A stretch of 64,000 bases of DNA from Microbacterium maritypicum MF109 (GCF_000455825.1 NZ_ATAO01000228.1:1-64000); one strand, 5' to 3'; shown: positions 52,607 to 64,000, counted from the stretch's first letter. Numbers and translations: made by a program. The notes: generated from the sequence alone by a model not told the origin.

Positions 52607-55158
52607 GCGTCTGTATCCTCGGGGGTCGGTGTCGTCTCGGGGGCCTGGGTCTCGGCATCCTCCGCATCCGCCTCGTCTTCGGCGAGGCCACGCTCACCGT
52701 TACGGGCGATGGCGAGGATGCGATCGGCCTCCGTCGTCCGGGCGAACACCACTCCCATGGTGTCTCGACCCTTGGCGGGGACCTCGGCCACGGCAGAGCG
52801 TACCACCTTGCCGCTGGAGAGAACCACCAAGACCTCGTCGTCCTCGGAGACGATCAGACCACCCGCGAGAGTGCCCCGATCGTCGTTGAGCTTGGCGACC
52901 TTGATGCCTGTTCCGCCGCGTCCCTGCACCCGATACTCCTCCACCGCGGTGCGCTTCGCGTAGCCTCCGTCGGTCACGACGAAGACGAACTTGCCCGGCG
53001 CTGCGACGGATGCCGAGAGCAGGCAGTCCTCGTCGATCTTGAACTTCATGCCGCGGACACCGGCTGTCGCCCGACCCATCGGCCGCAGAGCCTCATCGGT
53101 CGCCTCGAAGCGCACCGACATGCCGCGGCGGCTGATGAGGAGGATGTCGTCCTCGGCGTTCACGAGCAATGCGCTGACGAGCTCGTCCTCGTCGTTCAGA
53201 CGGATCGCGATGACGCCGCCCTGGCGGTTGGTGTCGTACGCCTCGAGTCGCGTCTTCTTGACGAGGCCCTCACGGGTCGCCAGCACCAGGTAGTCGGCCA
53301 CCTGGTAGTCGCGGATGTCGAGCACCTGGGCGATGTTCTCGTCCGGCTGCAGGGCGAGCAGGTTCGCGACGTGCATGCCCTTCGCGTCGCGTCCGGCCTC
53401 GGGCACCTCGTAGGTCTTCGCGCGGTAGACGCGCCCCTTGTCGGTGAAGAACAGCAGCCAGTGGTGCGTGGTCGTCACGAAGAAGTGCTCGACGATGTCG
53501 TTCGCGCGCAGCTGCGCACCCTTGACGCCCTTGCCGCCACGGTGCTGAGAACGGTAGTTGTCGCTGCGCGTGCGCTTGATGTACCCCTCGCGCGTGACGG
53601 TGACGACCATCTCCTCTTCGGCGATGAGGTCTTCCATCGAGACATCACCGTCGAAGCCGTGCAGGATGTGCGTGCGACGCTCGTCGCCGAAGCGGTCGAC
53701 GATGCCCGTCAGTTCTTCGCGGATGATCGTGCGCTGACGACCCTCGTCGGCCAGGATCGCCTTGTAATCGGTGATCTGCGCTTCGAGCTCGTTCGCCTGA
53801 TCGATGATCTTCTGACGCTCGAGAGCCGCAAGACGGCGCAGCTGCATCTGCAGGATCGCGTCGGCCTGGATCTCGTCGATGTCGAGGAGCTTCTGGAGTC
53901 CCTCGTTCGCATCCGCCGTGGTCTGCGAGCGGCGGATGAGCGCGATGACCTCGTCGAGGGCGTCGAGCGCCTTCAGATATCCGCGCAGGATGTGCATGCG
54001 CTTCTCGGCCTCGCGCAGACGGAACTCGGTGCGGCGGACGATCACGTCGATCTGGTGGGAGATCCAGTGCGTGATGAAACCGTCGATCGCGAGGGTGCGC
54101 GGCACGCCGTCGACGATCGCGAGCATGTTCGCGCCGAAGTTCTCCTGCAGCTGCGTGTGCTTGTAGAGGTTGTTCAGCACGACCTTCGCGACCGCGTCGC
54201 GCTTGAGCACGACGACCAGACGCTGACCCGTGCGGTCCGAGGACTCATCGCGGATGTCGGCGATACCGGTGATCTTGCCGTCACGGGCGAGGTCGCCGAT
54301 CTTCACCGCCACGTTGTCGGGGTTCACCTGGTACGGCAGCTCGGTGATGACGAGGCAGGTGCGGCCCTGGATCTCCTCGACGTTGACGACCGCGCGCATC
54401 GTGATCGAGCCGCGACCCGTGCGGTACGCCTCGTGGATGCCCTTGGTGCCGAGGATCTGCGCACCGGTCGGGAAGTCGGGACCGGGAACGCGCTGGATAA
54501 GACCTTCGAGCAGCTCCTCACGGGAGATGCCGGGGTTGTCGAGTGCCCAGAGCGCCGCATCGGACACCTCGCGCAGGTTGTGCGGGGGGATGTTCGTGGC
54601 CATGCCGACCGCGATACCGACCGAGCCGTTGACGAGCAGGTTCGGGAAGCGGGCCGGGAGGACCGTCGGCTCCTGCGTCTGGCCGTCGTAGTTGTCGGTG
54701 AAGTCGACGGTGTCTTCTTCGATGTCGCGCACCATCTCGAGCGCGAGCGGGGCCATCTTGGTCTCGGTGTATCGCGGGGCTGCCGCGCCCATGTTGCCCG
54801 GGGACCCGAAGTTGCCCTGGCCGAGAGCCAGCGGATACCGCAGCGACCACGGCTGCACCAGTCGCACGAGGGCGTCGTAGATCGCCGAGTCGCCGTGCGG
54901 GTGGTACTGGCCCATGACCTCGCCCACCACACGGGCGCACTTCGAGAACGACTTGTCGGGGCGGAAGCCGCCGTCGTACATGCCGTAGATCACGCGGCGG
55001 TGCACGGGCTTGAGCCCGTCGCGCACGTCGGGGAGCGCGCGCCCCACGATGACGGCCATCGCGTAGTCGAGGTAGCTGCGCTGCATCTCCGACTGCAGGT
55101 CGACCTGATCGATCTTGCCGTGATCGTGTTCCGGCTCGGTGCGTTCTTCGTCAGTCAT
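52603..55158 (-). CDS. gyrA: DNA gyrase subunit A
   Basis: An 851-residue type II topoisomerase subunit that breaks and rejoins DNA to introduce negative supercoils. The active-site tyrosine is Tyr130 in AAAPRYTET. The quinolone-determining region [12 protein letters not shown] has the serine (91) and aspartate (95) of susceptible enzymes. The C-terminal beta-pinwheel repeats run from about 520 to 815, with GQGGTG-type GRGGTG variants and an acidic tail. It overlaps the DUF3566 gene by 4 nt and is 43 nt behind gyrB in the same operon. Confidence 0.97.
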   Translation of the reverse strand: MTDEERTEPEHDHGKIDQVDLQSEMQRSYLDYAMAVIVGRALPDVRDGLKPVHRRVIYGMYDGGFRPDKSFSKCARVVGEVMGQYHPHGDSAIYDALVRLVQPWSLRYPLALGQGNFGSPGNMGAAAPRYTETKMAPLALEMVRDIEEDTVDFTDNYDGQTQEPTVLPARFPNLLVNGSVGIAVGMATNIPPHNLREVSDAALWALDNPGISREELLEGLIQRVPGPDFPTGAQILGTKGIHEAYRTGRGSITMRAVVNVEEIQGRTCLVITELPYQVNPDNVAVKIGDLARDGKITGIADIRDESSDRTGQRLVVVLKRDAVAKVVLNNLYKHTQLQENFGANMLAIVDGVPRTLAIDGFITHWISHQIDVIVRRTEFRLREAEKRMHILRGYLKALDALDEVIALIRRSQTTADANEGLQKLLDIDEIQADAILQMQLRRLAALERQKIIDQANELEAQITDYKAILADEGRQRTIIREELTGIVDRFGDERRTHILHGFDGDVSMEDLIAEEEMVVTVTREGYIKRTRSDNYRSQHRGGKGVKGAQLRANDIVEHFFVTTTHHWLLFFTDKGRVYRAKTYEVPEAGRDAKGMHVANLLALQPDENIAQVLDIRDYQVADYLVLATREGLVKKTRLEAYDTNRQGGVIAIRLNDEDELVSALLVNAEDDILLISRRGMSVRFEATDEALRPMGRATAGVRGMKFKIDEDCLLSASVAAPGKFVFVVTDGGYAKRTAVEEYRVQGRGGTGIKVAKLNDDRGTLAGGLIVSEDDEVLVVLSSGKVVRSAVAEVPAKGRDTMGVVFARTTEADRILAIARNGERGLAEDEADAEDAETQAPETTPTPEDTDA

Positions 55159-55201
55159 GAATCAATCTCTCTGTCACACATCTGGTCTGAGCCCGCGGGC
55201 A

Positions 55202-57295
<2,094 letters not shown>

Positions 57296-57389
57296 TCACG
57301 AACTCCCATTCTAGCGGAGTTTCATCGGGAAATGCCGCTCAACGGCCGTGTGTGGGCCTCTGAGCCTTTCGACCCCCTCGCGTGGTGCC

Positions 57390-57938
57390 CTACCCGTAGG
57401 TATCGCGCGGGCCCCGTCCTGGAACGGCTCTGGGACCCCATTTCCACGAGGGAACGTCCGGTCCGATGAAGCGGAGGTTCTCGACGCCCGCATCGGGATA
57501 CCGTCGGCCGATCTCGGTGAGAATCGTCGCCCGCATGAACTGCAGGTTCTTCGCCCACGCGGTCGAGTCGCACTTCACGGTGAGCAGGCCGCGCTCCAGG
57601 GAGACGGGTTCGGAGTGCTTCGCGGTGTCTGCGCCTGCGAGATCAGCCCATTGGCGCACGAGATCTTCTCGGGCGAGGGTGATCTGCCAGCCGGAGTCAC
57701 GACTCAGCTTGTCGAGCACCGCACCGAGCGCGCCGGGGTCTCGCCCGGGCGTGAAGGGTGCGTTGTCGTCGTCGGTCGCGATGCGTCGCTTGCGTTTCCA
57801 GCTCTTGGAACTCGGCTGCAGCCCGCGCAGCCGCAGATAGGTGCCGATCGTCTCGGGAACATCGGCCACCGGAGGGGGAGTGTCCGGAGTCGGTGCCGAG
57901 GGGCTCGAAGCGGACGGATGGCGTGCCGCGTCAGTCAT
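57390..57938 (-). CDS. dciA: DciA (DUF721) replication protein
   Basis: A 182-residue protein. After a Pro/Ser-rich start, a basic stretch SKSWKRKRRI precedes the DUF721 domain (about 75-165) with GWQITLAREDLVRQWADLAG, LTVKCDSTAWAKNLQ and EIGRRYPD. DUF721 proteins are DciA, the ancestral loader/partner of the replicative helicase DnaB in bacteria that lack DnaC. ATG 57938 overlaps the end of recF by 8 nt, giving the usual dnaA-dnaN-recF-dciA-gyrB order of actinobacteria. Confidence 0.9.
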   Translation of the reverse strand: MTDAARHPSASSPSAPTPDTPPPVADVPETIGTYLRLRGLQPSSKSWKRKRRIATDDDNAPFTPGRDPGALGAVLDKLSRDSGWQITLAREDLVRQWADLAGADTAKHSEPVSLERGLLTVKCDSTAWAKNLQFMRATILTEIGRRYPDAGVENLRFIGPDVPSWKWGPRAVPGRGPRDTYG

Positions 57939-59124
57939 CCGTCGCCTCCCGCTCGTCGCTGATGGTTCCGGCGCTGATCCGTACCACGTGGGCATGCAGC
58001 ACCTCGGGGATATCCTCCTCCACCGCTGCCGTGACCACCACTTGCTCATAACCGGCGGTCAAGGCCGCCAACCGCTGACGCCGATCGGCGTCGAGTTCTG
58101 CGAAGACGTCGTCGAGGATGAGCACCGGATCGCCGGCGGGAGATTCGCTGCGGAGCAGCTCGGCCGACGCGAGCCGCAGGGCGAGAGCCACCGACCACGA
58201 TTCCCCGTGGGAGGCGTATCCCTTGACCGGGAGGTCGCGGACCCGCAGCACCAGGTCGTCTCGGTGCGGCCCGGTGAGGGTCAGTCCGCGATCGAGTTCT
58301 TTCGATCGCTTCGCCGCAAGGGATGCGCGGAACACCTCGGCGATACGAATCGGATCGGTGAGTCTGTCTGCGGACGGCCCCGTCTCGGCACCTTCCGCTC
58401 CCTCTTCCCCCTCTTCGGGGTCTCCGCCGCCCACCGAGAGCGCCCATTCCAGCTGGGGACGATGATCTGCACCGGCGATCGCCTCGTAGGCATCGGCCAC
58501 GGGCTGCTGCAGATCCGCCGCCAGGCGCTGACGGGCGGTGATGATCTCCGATCCGAGGGAGACCAGCTTGTCGTCCCAGACGTCCAGAGTGCTCAGACCT
58601 TCGCCGCGAACGCCGCGAGCACGCGCCGACTTCAGCAGCGCATTGCGCTGCTTCAGGACGCGGTCGTAGTCGGCGAGCACAGCTGCGAGCCTCGGCGTGC
58701 GCTGGATGAGGAGCTGATCCGTGAAGCGGCGCCGAGCTGAGGGGTCCCCCCTCACGATCTGCAGGTCTTCCGGAGCGAACAGCACGACGTGCGCGTAGCG
58801 GGGGAGTTCGTTCGGCTTCGACGGCGATCCGTTGATGCGAGCCTTGTTCGATCCCTGCCTGTTCACCTGGATTTCGGCGAGCACGCGACGCTCTCCGTGC
58901 GACAGTCGGGCACGGATCACCGCGAACTCCTGGCCATCGCGGACCATCGGCGCATCAGATGACACCCGGTGCGAACCGAGCGTGGCGAGGAACACCACGG
59001 CTTCGGCCAGATTCGTCTTTCCCTGACCGTTGCGCCCGACGAGCACGTTGGGTCCGCGGTGGAGGGTGAGTTCAGCGGTCGCGTAATTGCGGAAATCGAC
59101 CAGACTCAGGTGCTCCACAATCAC
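57931..59124 (-). CDS. recF: RecF recombination-repair protein
   Basis: A 397-residue SMC-like ATPase that helps load RecA at gaps. Walker A is GRNGQGKTNL (about 33-42), the signature region is ASHGESWSVALAL and Walker B is LILDDVFAELD. The GTG at 59124 lies exactly 6 nt from a TAGGCT -10 box (59131-59136, minus strand), so recF probably has its own leaderless promoter in addition to reading from dnaN. A GGAACGTTCC palindrome lies about 45 nt upstream. It overlaps dciA by 8 nt. Confidence 0.95.
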   Translation of the reverse strand: MIVEHLSLVDFRNYATAELTLHRGPNVLVGRNGQGKTNLAEAVVFLATLGSHRVSSDAPMVRDGQEFAVIRARLSHGERRVLAEIQVNRQGSNKARINGSPSKPNELPRYAHVVLFAPEDLQIVRGDPSARRRFTDQLLIQRTPRLAAVLADYDRVLKQRNALLKSARARGVRGEGLSTLDVWDDKLVSLGSEIITARQRLAADLQQPVADAYEAIAGADHRPQLEWALSVGGGDPEEGEEGAEGAETGPSADRLTDPIRIAEVFRASLAAKRSKELDRGLTLTGPHRDDLVLRVRDLPVKGYASHGESWSVALALRLASAELLRSESPAGDPVLILDDVFAELDADRRQRLAALTAGYEQVVVTAAVEEDIPEVLHAHVVRISAGTISDEREATDD

Positions 59125-59200
59125 GGAGTCAGCCTACCTTCGGGGTCTGACAGTCCGTATTTCCCGGGGAACGTTCCGGGTATGGAGGAAGCGGAGAAGA

Positions 59201-60343
59201 TCAGCGCAGGAGGAGGTTCGGCTGAAGCAGGTACTTGAACGAGTCGAGACCCGCCTGGTCGACCGAGGTCTGGCTCGTGATGAGCACGGGGCTCAGCTTG
59301 TTGGCGTTGTCGCTCGACGTGAACGTGACGCGCACGAACTCGCTCTTGACGGCGCCGAGAGCCTCGATCAGGTACTGCGGGTTCAGGCCCAGCGTGACCT
59401 CATCGCCGCCGGAGAGGATCGCGTCGACCGACTCGGATGCCCGTGCGTGGTCTCCGCCGGAGGCGTCCATCGTCACGCTGTCGTTCGAGAACGTGAAACG
59501 CAGGGGAGCAGCACGATCGAGCACGAGTGAGACTCGGCGAACAGCCTCGACGAGGTCTGCGGTGTTCACGACCGCGTAGTGGTCGGTCTGCTCGGGGAAC
59601 AGTCGGCGTACAGGCGGGAAGTTGCCCTTGATCAGGAGAGAAGTGACGGTCTTGTTGCCCGCGGTGAAGGCGATGATCTCTCGGTCGCCCGCTCCGGAGA
59701 ACGCCACCTGGATCGTGCCGGCGTGTCCGAAGGTCTTGCCGACCTCGAGCAGAGTGCGGGCAGGGACCAGGGCGGTGGCTTCGACGGCCTCGCCGTCCCA
59801 CGGCACATCCCGCAGCGAGACGCGGTAACGGTCGGTCGCGACGAGGCTCAGCGTGTGTCCCGAGACCTCGAGCTGCACACCCGTGAGCACAGGAGTCACG
59901 TCGTCACGCGACGCGGCGAATCCGACCTGGGCGATCGCCGTGCCGAAGTCGTCGGCCGGGACCACACCGGACGAACCGGTCACCTCGGGGATCGAGGGGT
60001 ATTCCTCGACGGGCATGGCTGCGAGGGTGAATCGTGCGGAGCCGCAGGTGACCGCGATGCCCCCGTCTTCCTCGACGGCGATCTCGATCGGAGCGTTCGG
60101 AAGTCGGCTGGCGATGTCCGAGAGGAGCCGGCCGTGCACCAGGATCGTTCCCGGGGTCTCGACCGTCGCCTCGATGGTGGTGCGGGCGGAAGCCTCGTAG
60201 TCGAATGCCGAGAGCGTCAGACCGGAACCATCGGCTTCGATCAGGACGCCGGCGAGGATCGGCTGAGGATTGCGCTGCGGCAGAAGCTTGACGACGAACG
60301 AGACAGCCTCGCTGAAGACATCGCGGTTGACCTGAAACCTCAC
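59201..60343 (-). CDS. dnaN: DNA polymerase III beta sliding clamp
   Basis: A 380-residue ring-forming processivity clamp made of three similar domains (about 1-120, 130-250, 255-380). Family stretches are MRFQVNRDVFSEAVSFVVKL at the start and a C-terminal hydrophobic end that borders the partner-binding cleft. ATG 60343 has GAGCACCCGTGAGG-like bases upstream. It lies between oriC and recF, the standard arrangement. Confidence 0.96.
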   Translation of the reverse strand: MRFQVNRDVFSEAVSFVVKLLPQRNPQPILAGVLIEADGSGLTLSAFDYEASARTTIEATVETPGTILVHGRLLSDIASRLPNAPIEIAVEEDGGIAVTCGSARFTLAAMPVEEYPSIPEVTGSSGVVPADDFGTAIAQVGFAASRDDVTPVLTGVQLEVSGHTLSLVATDRYRVSLRDVPWDGEAVEATALVPARTLLEVGKTFGHAGTIQVAFSGAGDREIIAFTAGNKTVTSLLIKGNFPPVRRLFPEQTDHYAVVNTADLVEAVRRVSLVLDRAAPLRFTFSNDSVTMDASGGDHARASESVDAILSGGDEVTLGLNPQYLIEALGAVKSEFVRVTFTSSDNANKLSPVLITSQTSVDQAGLDSFKYLLQPNLLLR

Positions 60344-60489
60344 GGGTGCTCCCTTGTCGTCGAACTGTGACGCGTTGTCGTCGGCCCTGCCGGTGCAGGG
60401 CTTCCCATGCTAGCCCCACAGTCCGGCGTATCCCTACGCCGAGGTTCCTGTCATTCGGTCGACCGGTTGTCCCCACCGTCTGGTGATCG

Positions 60490-60729
60490 GATCGCGCCTT
60501 GAATGACTTAACTCCTTAACGGTGTTAACAGCTGTGGATACTGTGGATAACTCGGTGGATAGCAGTGGCGAGTAGGGAACTACACAGTTGTCAGTTGTGG
60601 AAACCCTGAGGAATCCGCGGGTTCCGGGCTTTCCGGTCGGCGATGGCCCTCCCCGAGTTATCCACAGGTTTGGGTGATCAGCCCACATTCGTCCCGATGG
60701 AATCCACGGTCATCCACAAGTTATCCACA
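60490..60729. other. Chromosomal replication origin oriC
   Basis: The dnaN-dnaA intergenic region holds DnaA boxes in both directions: TGTGGATAA at 60542-60550 and variant TGTGGATAC at 60533-60541, TTATCCACA at 60658-60666 and 60721-60729, and variant TCATCCACA at 60710-60718. An A/T-rich patch (60499-60531, with TTAACTCCTTAAC and GTTAAC) may be the unwinding element. Location and box content are those of actinobacterial origins. Confidence 0.88.
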
Positions 60730-60779
60730 TGTGCATAGAGGCATCTATCGGACGATCAGAATCCCTGTCGGGCTCACAA

Positions 60780-60823
60780 AAAAGGGGAGGACGGCACCGG
60801 TTCAGGTGCTGTCCTCCCCTTTT
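60780..60823. terminator. Terminator after dnaA
   Basis: Arms 60780-60798 and 60805-60823 pair with one mismatch and a 6-nt loop, with AAAA and TTTT outer ends. It stops dnaA transcripts before they enter oriC. Confidence 0.85.
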
Positions 60824-60840
60824 CTCGGAGACGCGGCGTG

Positions 60841-62232
60841 TCAGCGTCGTCCGAGCTGCGTGGTGATCTCGGTGACCTGGTTGTAGATTGAGCGGCGCTC
60901 CTTCATGAGCTCGCTGATCTTCTTGTACGCGTACATGACCGTGGTGTGGTCGCGGTTGCCGAACAGCTGTCCGATCTTCGGCAGGGAGAGACTGGTCCGC
61001 TCGCGACACAGGTACATCGCGATCTGGCGGGCGGTCGCGATCTGCTGCGACCGGCTGGAGCCGTAGAGGTCGTCGACCGTGAGCTTGAAGTACTGTGCAG
61101 TCGCCGTGATGATGTCGGTCGGCGAGATGATGTTGTCCTCGGCCGTGTCGATGATGTCGCGGAGCACGGTCTGCGCCAGGGAGATGTCGAGAGCGGAGCG
61201 GTTCAGGCTCGCGAAGGCCGACACCCGGATGAGTGCGCCCTCCAGTTCCCGGATGTTCGATGACACCACGGTCGCGATGTACTCGAGTACCTCGTCGGGA
61301 ATATGGAGGGCCTCGCTCTGCGCCTTCTTCCGGAGGATCGCGATACGCGTCTCGAGGTCGGGCGCCTGCACGTCGGTGATCAGACCCCACTCGAAGCGGC
61401 TGCGCATACGGTCCTCGAACCCGGTCAGGTGCTTCGGGGCCACGTCGCTGGTGATCACGACCTGCTTGTTGTGATCGTGCAGCGTGTTGAAGGTGTGGAA
61501 GAAGGCTTCCTGCGTCTCGGCGCGTCCCTGCAGGAACTGGATGTCGTCGATCAGGAGGATGTCGACGTCGCGGTAGCGCGCCTGGAACGCGGCGCCGCGG
61601 TTGTTCGCGATCGAGTTGATGAAGTCGTTCGTGAACTCCTCGCTCGAGACGTAGCGGACCTTGACCCCTGCGTAGAGGGATTGCGCGTAGTCGCCGATGG
61701 CGTGAAGGAGGTGGGTCTTCCCGAGACCGGAGTCTCCATAGATGAAGAGGGGGTTGTAGGCCTTGGCCGGCGCTTCGGCGACCGCGACGGCCGCGGCGTG
61801 CGCGAAGCGGTTGGACTGTCCGATCACGAAGTTGTCGAAGGTGTACTTCGGATTCAGCCGCGATTCGTGGCGCAGCTGGGTCGGCTGTTCCATGGGGGAT
61901 TCGACACGCACCTGCTCGTGGCGCCCGAAGTCGCCGACCGCGATCGGCGCCGTCTGCTGCTCTGCCAGCTCGTGGTTGACGACGACGCGGTAGGACGTGA
62001 CCTCTTCGCCGATGTGCGAGAGGGCCTCCATGATCGGCAGGCGCAGGCGCTTGTTGATCTGCGCCGCGGTGAGGTCGTTCGGCACTTCCAGATACAGCGT
62101 CGCTGACATCACCCCTGCCGGGACGGCGAGACTGAGGAAGCCCTGCAGCTGAGGTGTGACCCGATCGTCGTCGACCAGAAGCTCCTGCACCGTGGTCCAG
62201 ATGGGGACGTCGGGCTGGGCAGGTGATGACAT
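60841..62232 (-). CDS. dnaA: Replication initiator DnaA
   Basis: A 463-residue AAA+ initiator. Domain I (about 1-85) is followed by a short linker, and the AAA+ domain (about 125-340) has Walker A GDSGLGKTHLLHAIG, Walker B DILLIDDIQFL and sensor motifs. Domain IV (about 365-463) carries the DnaA-box recognition helix-turn-helix with the signature GNRDHTTVMYAYKKI. It is a shorter form than in Streptomyces, which has a long linker. DnaA boxes on both sides of the gene suggest autoregulation as well as origin firing. Confidence 0.97.
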   Translation of the reverse strand: MSSPAQPDVPIWTTVQELLVDDDRVTPQLQGFLSLAVPAGVMSATLYLEVPNDLTAAQINKRLRLPIMEALSHIGEEVTSYRVVVNHELAEQQTAPIAVGDFGRHEQVRVESPMEQPTQLRHESRLNPKYTFDNFVIGQSNRFAHAAAVAVAEAPAKAYNPLFIYGDSGLGKTHLLHAIGDYAQSLYAGVKVRYVSSEEFTNDFINSIANNRGAAFQARYRDVDILLIDDIQFLQGRAETQEAFFHTFNTLHDHNKQVVITSDVAPKHLTGFEDRMRSRFEWGLITDVQAPDLETRIAILRKKAQSEALHIPDEVLEYIATVVSSNIRELEGALIRVSAFASLNRSALDISLAQTVLRDIIDTAEDNIISPTDIITATAQYFKLTVDDLYGSSRSQQIATARQIAMYLCRERTSLSLPKIGQLFGNRDHTTVMYAYKKISELMKERRSIYNQVTEITTQLGRR

Positions 62233-62279
62233 GACGCTCCGGACGAGTGATCGAGGCGGGGTCGACGTGCCGTGTCCCC

Positions 62280-62388
62280 TGTGGATAACTTAGGATGCCA
62301 CGGTAGTCATCCCGGCTGTGAACGGCAACCTGCCCTTGAAAACACGCGTGCGTGTTGCAGCTGCCGGCCGACCCGGGGTTGTGGATAA
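62280..62388. promoter_or_regulatory. DnaA boxes in the dnaA-rpmH promoter region
   Basis: Two perfect boxes TGTGGATAA lie at 62280-62288 and 62380-62388. Between them AACACGC-GT-GCGTGTT (62341-62356) is a perfect palindrome that may be another operator. The region serves divergent dnaA and rpmH promoters, so DnaA can repress its own gene here. Confidence 0.65.
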
Positions 62389-62470
62389 TGGCTGTGCGGT
62401 TCGTACCGGAAGACCACCAGAGGAGCGCGCAGATTTGCTCTGCGCGCCGGTAAGACGTACCCTTACTTGG

Positions 62471-62499
62471 TTGACTTATGCCATTTTTGGCAGTACCCC
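62471..62499 (+). promoter_or_regulatory. Candidate rpmH promoter
   Basis: TTGACT at 62471-62476 is a good -35 hexamer; 17 nt later TACCCC (62494-62499) is a weak -10. The spacer contains GCCATTTTTGGC. The start codon of rpmH is 50 nt further on. Confidence 0.45.
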
Positions 62500-62548
62500 A
62501 TGTCTCCGGTCGAAGTGAACCCGGTGGCAGCATTCCCGGAGTGATTCC

Positions 62549-62686
62549 ATGAGCAAGCGCACCTTCCAGCCCAACAACCGTCGTCGCGCCAAGAAGCACG
62601 GCTTCCGTGCCCGCATGCGTACGCGTGCAGGCCGCGGCATCCTCGCTGCACGCCGCGCGAAGGGCCGCACCGAGCTCTCTGCGTAG
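62549..62686 (+). CDS. rpmH: Ribosomal protein L34
   Basis: ATG 62549 gives a 45-residue, strongly basic protein [20 protein letters not shown] and so on, the full length of bL34 with the conserved [21 protein letters not shown] and GR motifs. It is part of the large ribosomal subunit. GGAG lies about 10 nt upstream. rnpA starts 6 nt after its stop, the usual operon order. Confidence 0.97.
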   Translation: MSKRTFQPNNRRRAKKHGFRARMRTRAGRGILAARRAKGRTELSA

Positions 62687-62692
62687 TCCGCT

Positions 62693-63049
62693 GTGCTCGC
62701 CCGCCCGTATCGGCTGACCCGCGGGAGCGACTATCGTCTGGTCGTTCGTCGCGGTTCCCGTTGTGGCGGGGCGCGCGTCATCACCTCGATGCTGACGACG
62801 GGCGAGAGCAGAGCCGCAAGGTTCGGATTCATCATCAGCAAGCAGGTAGGCACCGCTGTGGTGCGCAACACCGTGCGTCGTCGGCTCAAAGCCGTGTGCG
62901 CGGAGGCGCTCCCGGGTGTTCCCGAGGGCACGGATGTCGTCATCCGTGCCCTTCCTGCGTCTGCCACGGCCTCCTTCGCGGAGCTTCGAGCCGATGTCGA
63001 ACGCTGCTTGGGCAGACTGACGCCGGCTCCTGCCGCGGTGTCGGCATGA
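62693..63049 (+). CDS. rnpA: Ribonuclease P protein component
   Basis: A 118-residue basic protein that assists the catalytic RNase P RNA in tRNA 5' maturation. The RNR motif region is visible as GTAVVRNTVRRRLKAVCAEA (about 52-71), and FGFIISKQVG precedes it. GTG 62693 sits 6 nt after the rpmH stop. It overlaps yidD by 4 nt. Confidence 0.95.
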   Translation: MLARPYRLTRGSDYRLVVRRGSRCGGARVITSMLTTGESRAARFGFIISKQVGTAVVRNTVRRRLKAVCAEALPGVPEGTDVVIRALPASATASFAELRADVERCLGRLTPAPAAVSA

Positions 63050-63396
63050 CTGCGCTTCCAGCCTCGTCTGTCGGGACCGCGCAGTTGCACGCGCAGGACC
63101 TGATCCGCAGCATCCCGGTGATCCCGCGCAATCTCGTGCTGGGATTCCTCACCGCGTATCGCAAGGTCATCTCCCCGATGTACGGAGATGTCTGTGCGTA
63201 CTATCCCAGCTGTTCCGCCTACGCTGTAGGTGCGGTGCAGCAGCACGGTGCAGTGAAGGGAGCAGCGCTCTCGGCATGGCGCATCCTCCGCTGCAACCCC
63301 TGGACTACCGGCGGCGTCGATGATGTCCGTCCGCACGACCACTTCCGTTACGACCTGACTGCACACGGTTTCGTCGTCCCTTCCCGAAAGGACTGA
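63046..63396 (+). CDS. yidD: Membrane-protein-insertion factor YidD
   Basis: A 116-residue protein of the YidD family (74-aa core). The family hallmark CAYYPSCSAYAVGAVQQHG with three cysteines is present (about 51-69), followed by RCNPWTTGGVDDV. An N-terminal tail of about 25 residues is extra compared with E. coli YidD. It is thought to help YidC insert membrane proteins, probably peripherally through an amphipathic helix. ATG 63046 overlaps rnpA by 4 nt. Confidence 0.93.
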   Translation: MTALPASSVGTAQLHAQDLIRSIPVIPRNLVLGFLTAYRKVISPMYGDVCAYYPSCSAYAVGAVQQHGAVKGAALSAWRILRCNPWTTGGVDDVRPHDHFRYDLTAHGFVVPSRKD

Positions 63397-63399
63397 TCG

Positions 63400-64000
63400 G
63401 TGGGTCTTGACCTTCTGCTCGCCAGTGCGACTCCCAGCCCCGAACCCGCGGCAGGTGGGTTCGATCTGATCGGCACCATCCTGTGGCCGCTCAAGTGGGT
63501 CGTCGAGCTCATCCTCGTCGCCTGGCACTGGCTGTTCACCGCCGTCGGGCTTCCTGCGGCATCCGGCATCACCTGGGTGCTGTCGATCGTCGGACTCGTC
63601 GTCGTGGTCCGTGCCGCTCTGATCCCGCTTTTCGTGAAGCAGATCAAGAGTCAGCGAAAGATGATGGAAATTGCTCCTGAACTGCGAAAAGTTCAGGAGA
63701 AGTACCGCGGCAAGAAGGATCAGCTCTCTCGCGAGGCCATGAGCCGCGAGACCATGGCGCTGTACAAGAAGCACGGCACGACACCGATGTCGAGCTGTCT
63801 GCCTCTGCTGGTGCAGATGCCGATCTTCTTCTCGCTGTACAGCGTGCTGAGCGATGTGAGCAAGCATGCGAAGGCAGGTGGTGGTGGCGTCGGGCTCCTG
63901 AGCCCGGAGCTGACGAAGGAGTTCTACGACGCCAAGCTGTTCGGCGTCGCCTCGCTGCACGAGAACCTCGGCAATGCGATCGATGCGAAGAACACCACGG
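63400..64000 (+). CDS. yidC: Membrane protein insertase YidC (C-terminus outside window)
   Basis: GTG 63400 opens the gene and 200 codons are visible. The first hydrophobic helices are at about 25-55, then GLVVVVRAALIPLFVKQIKS (about 67-86) with the conserved arginine of the hydrophilic groove, a cytosolic coiled hairpin (QRKMMEIAPELRKVQEKYRG) and SCLPLLVQMPIFFSLYSVL. This short-N-terminus form is the actinobacterial type, which has no large periplasmic domain. It inserts and folds membrane proteins alone or with SecYEG. The remaining helices lie outside the window. Confidence 0.96.
   Translation, partial: MGLDLLLASATPSPEPAAGGFDLIGTILWPLKWVVELILVAWHWLFTAVGLPAASGITWVLSIVGLVVVVRAALIPLFVKQIKSQRKMMEIAPELRKVQEKYRGKKDQLSREAMSRETMALYKKHGTTPMSSCLPLLVQMPIFFSLYSVLSDVSKHAKAGGGGVGLLSPELTKEFYDAKLFGVASLHENLGNAIDAKNTT

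Overview
This is a chromosomal window from a high-GC actinobacterium, most likely Microbacteriaceae and probably Microbacterium. The assignment rests on three things: the order of the genes around the replication origin, the strongly G/C-ending codons, and small proteins typical of Micrococcales. No taxonomic search was possible, so genus is an inference.

Layout. (1) 1-20546 is ordinary chromosome with metabolic and regulatory genes: a HAD phosphatase, a cold-shock protein, an HI0607-type shikimate dehydrogenase-like protein, a ChaA antiporter, a GAPDH overlapping a CXXC redox protein, an MFS exporter behind a CsoR-like operator, a GlxA-type regulator divergent from an isochorismatase-fold hydrolase, a MarR-SDR pair, two overlapping GntR regulators, and a ribonucleoside-use cluster (MFS, LacI regulator, nucleoside hydrolase, ribokinase). 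The two divergent promoters of that cluster share an operator half-site. (2) 20547-29476 is an accessory region of lower GC ending at a tRNA-Leu gene. It holds a SIR2-domain protein, several membrane/coiled-coil proteins of unknown function, a broken metallophosphoesterase, a 22-bp-arm palindrome and a truncated transposase. (3) 29477-40555 is the conserved growth and division cluster tRNA-Leu, fhaA, fhaB, pstP, rodA, pbpA, pknA, pknB, then a trpG/pabA-like amidotransferase, a class E sortase and crgA. (4) 40574-52132 holds a rhomboid protease, ppiA, a candidate cwsA, a group of accessory genes (YbaK, Nudix, DUF1801, M24 peptidase, HNH, GNAT), a DedA-phosphatidyltransferase fusion, tRNA-Ala and tRNA-Ile, a two-component system with a DUF4097 protein, and a VIT1-family transporter. 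(5) 52202-64000 is the origin core read on the minus strand: DUF3566 gene, gyrA, gyrB, dciA, recF, dnaN, oriC, dnaA, followed by divergent rpmH, rnpA, yidD, yidC, which runs off the right edge.

The order of (3) to (5) matches the mycobacterial origin region in reverse, which supports the calls for crgA, ppiA and the cwsA position. Many genes here have a TANNNT -10 box exactly 6-7 nt before the start codon and no Shine-Dalgarno, which indicates leaderless transcripts. Genes without that box usually have a clear AGGAG. The least explained DNA is the accessory region; its SIR2 protein, its membrane proteins and its large palindrome are the best places to look for something undescribed.
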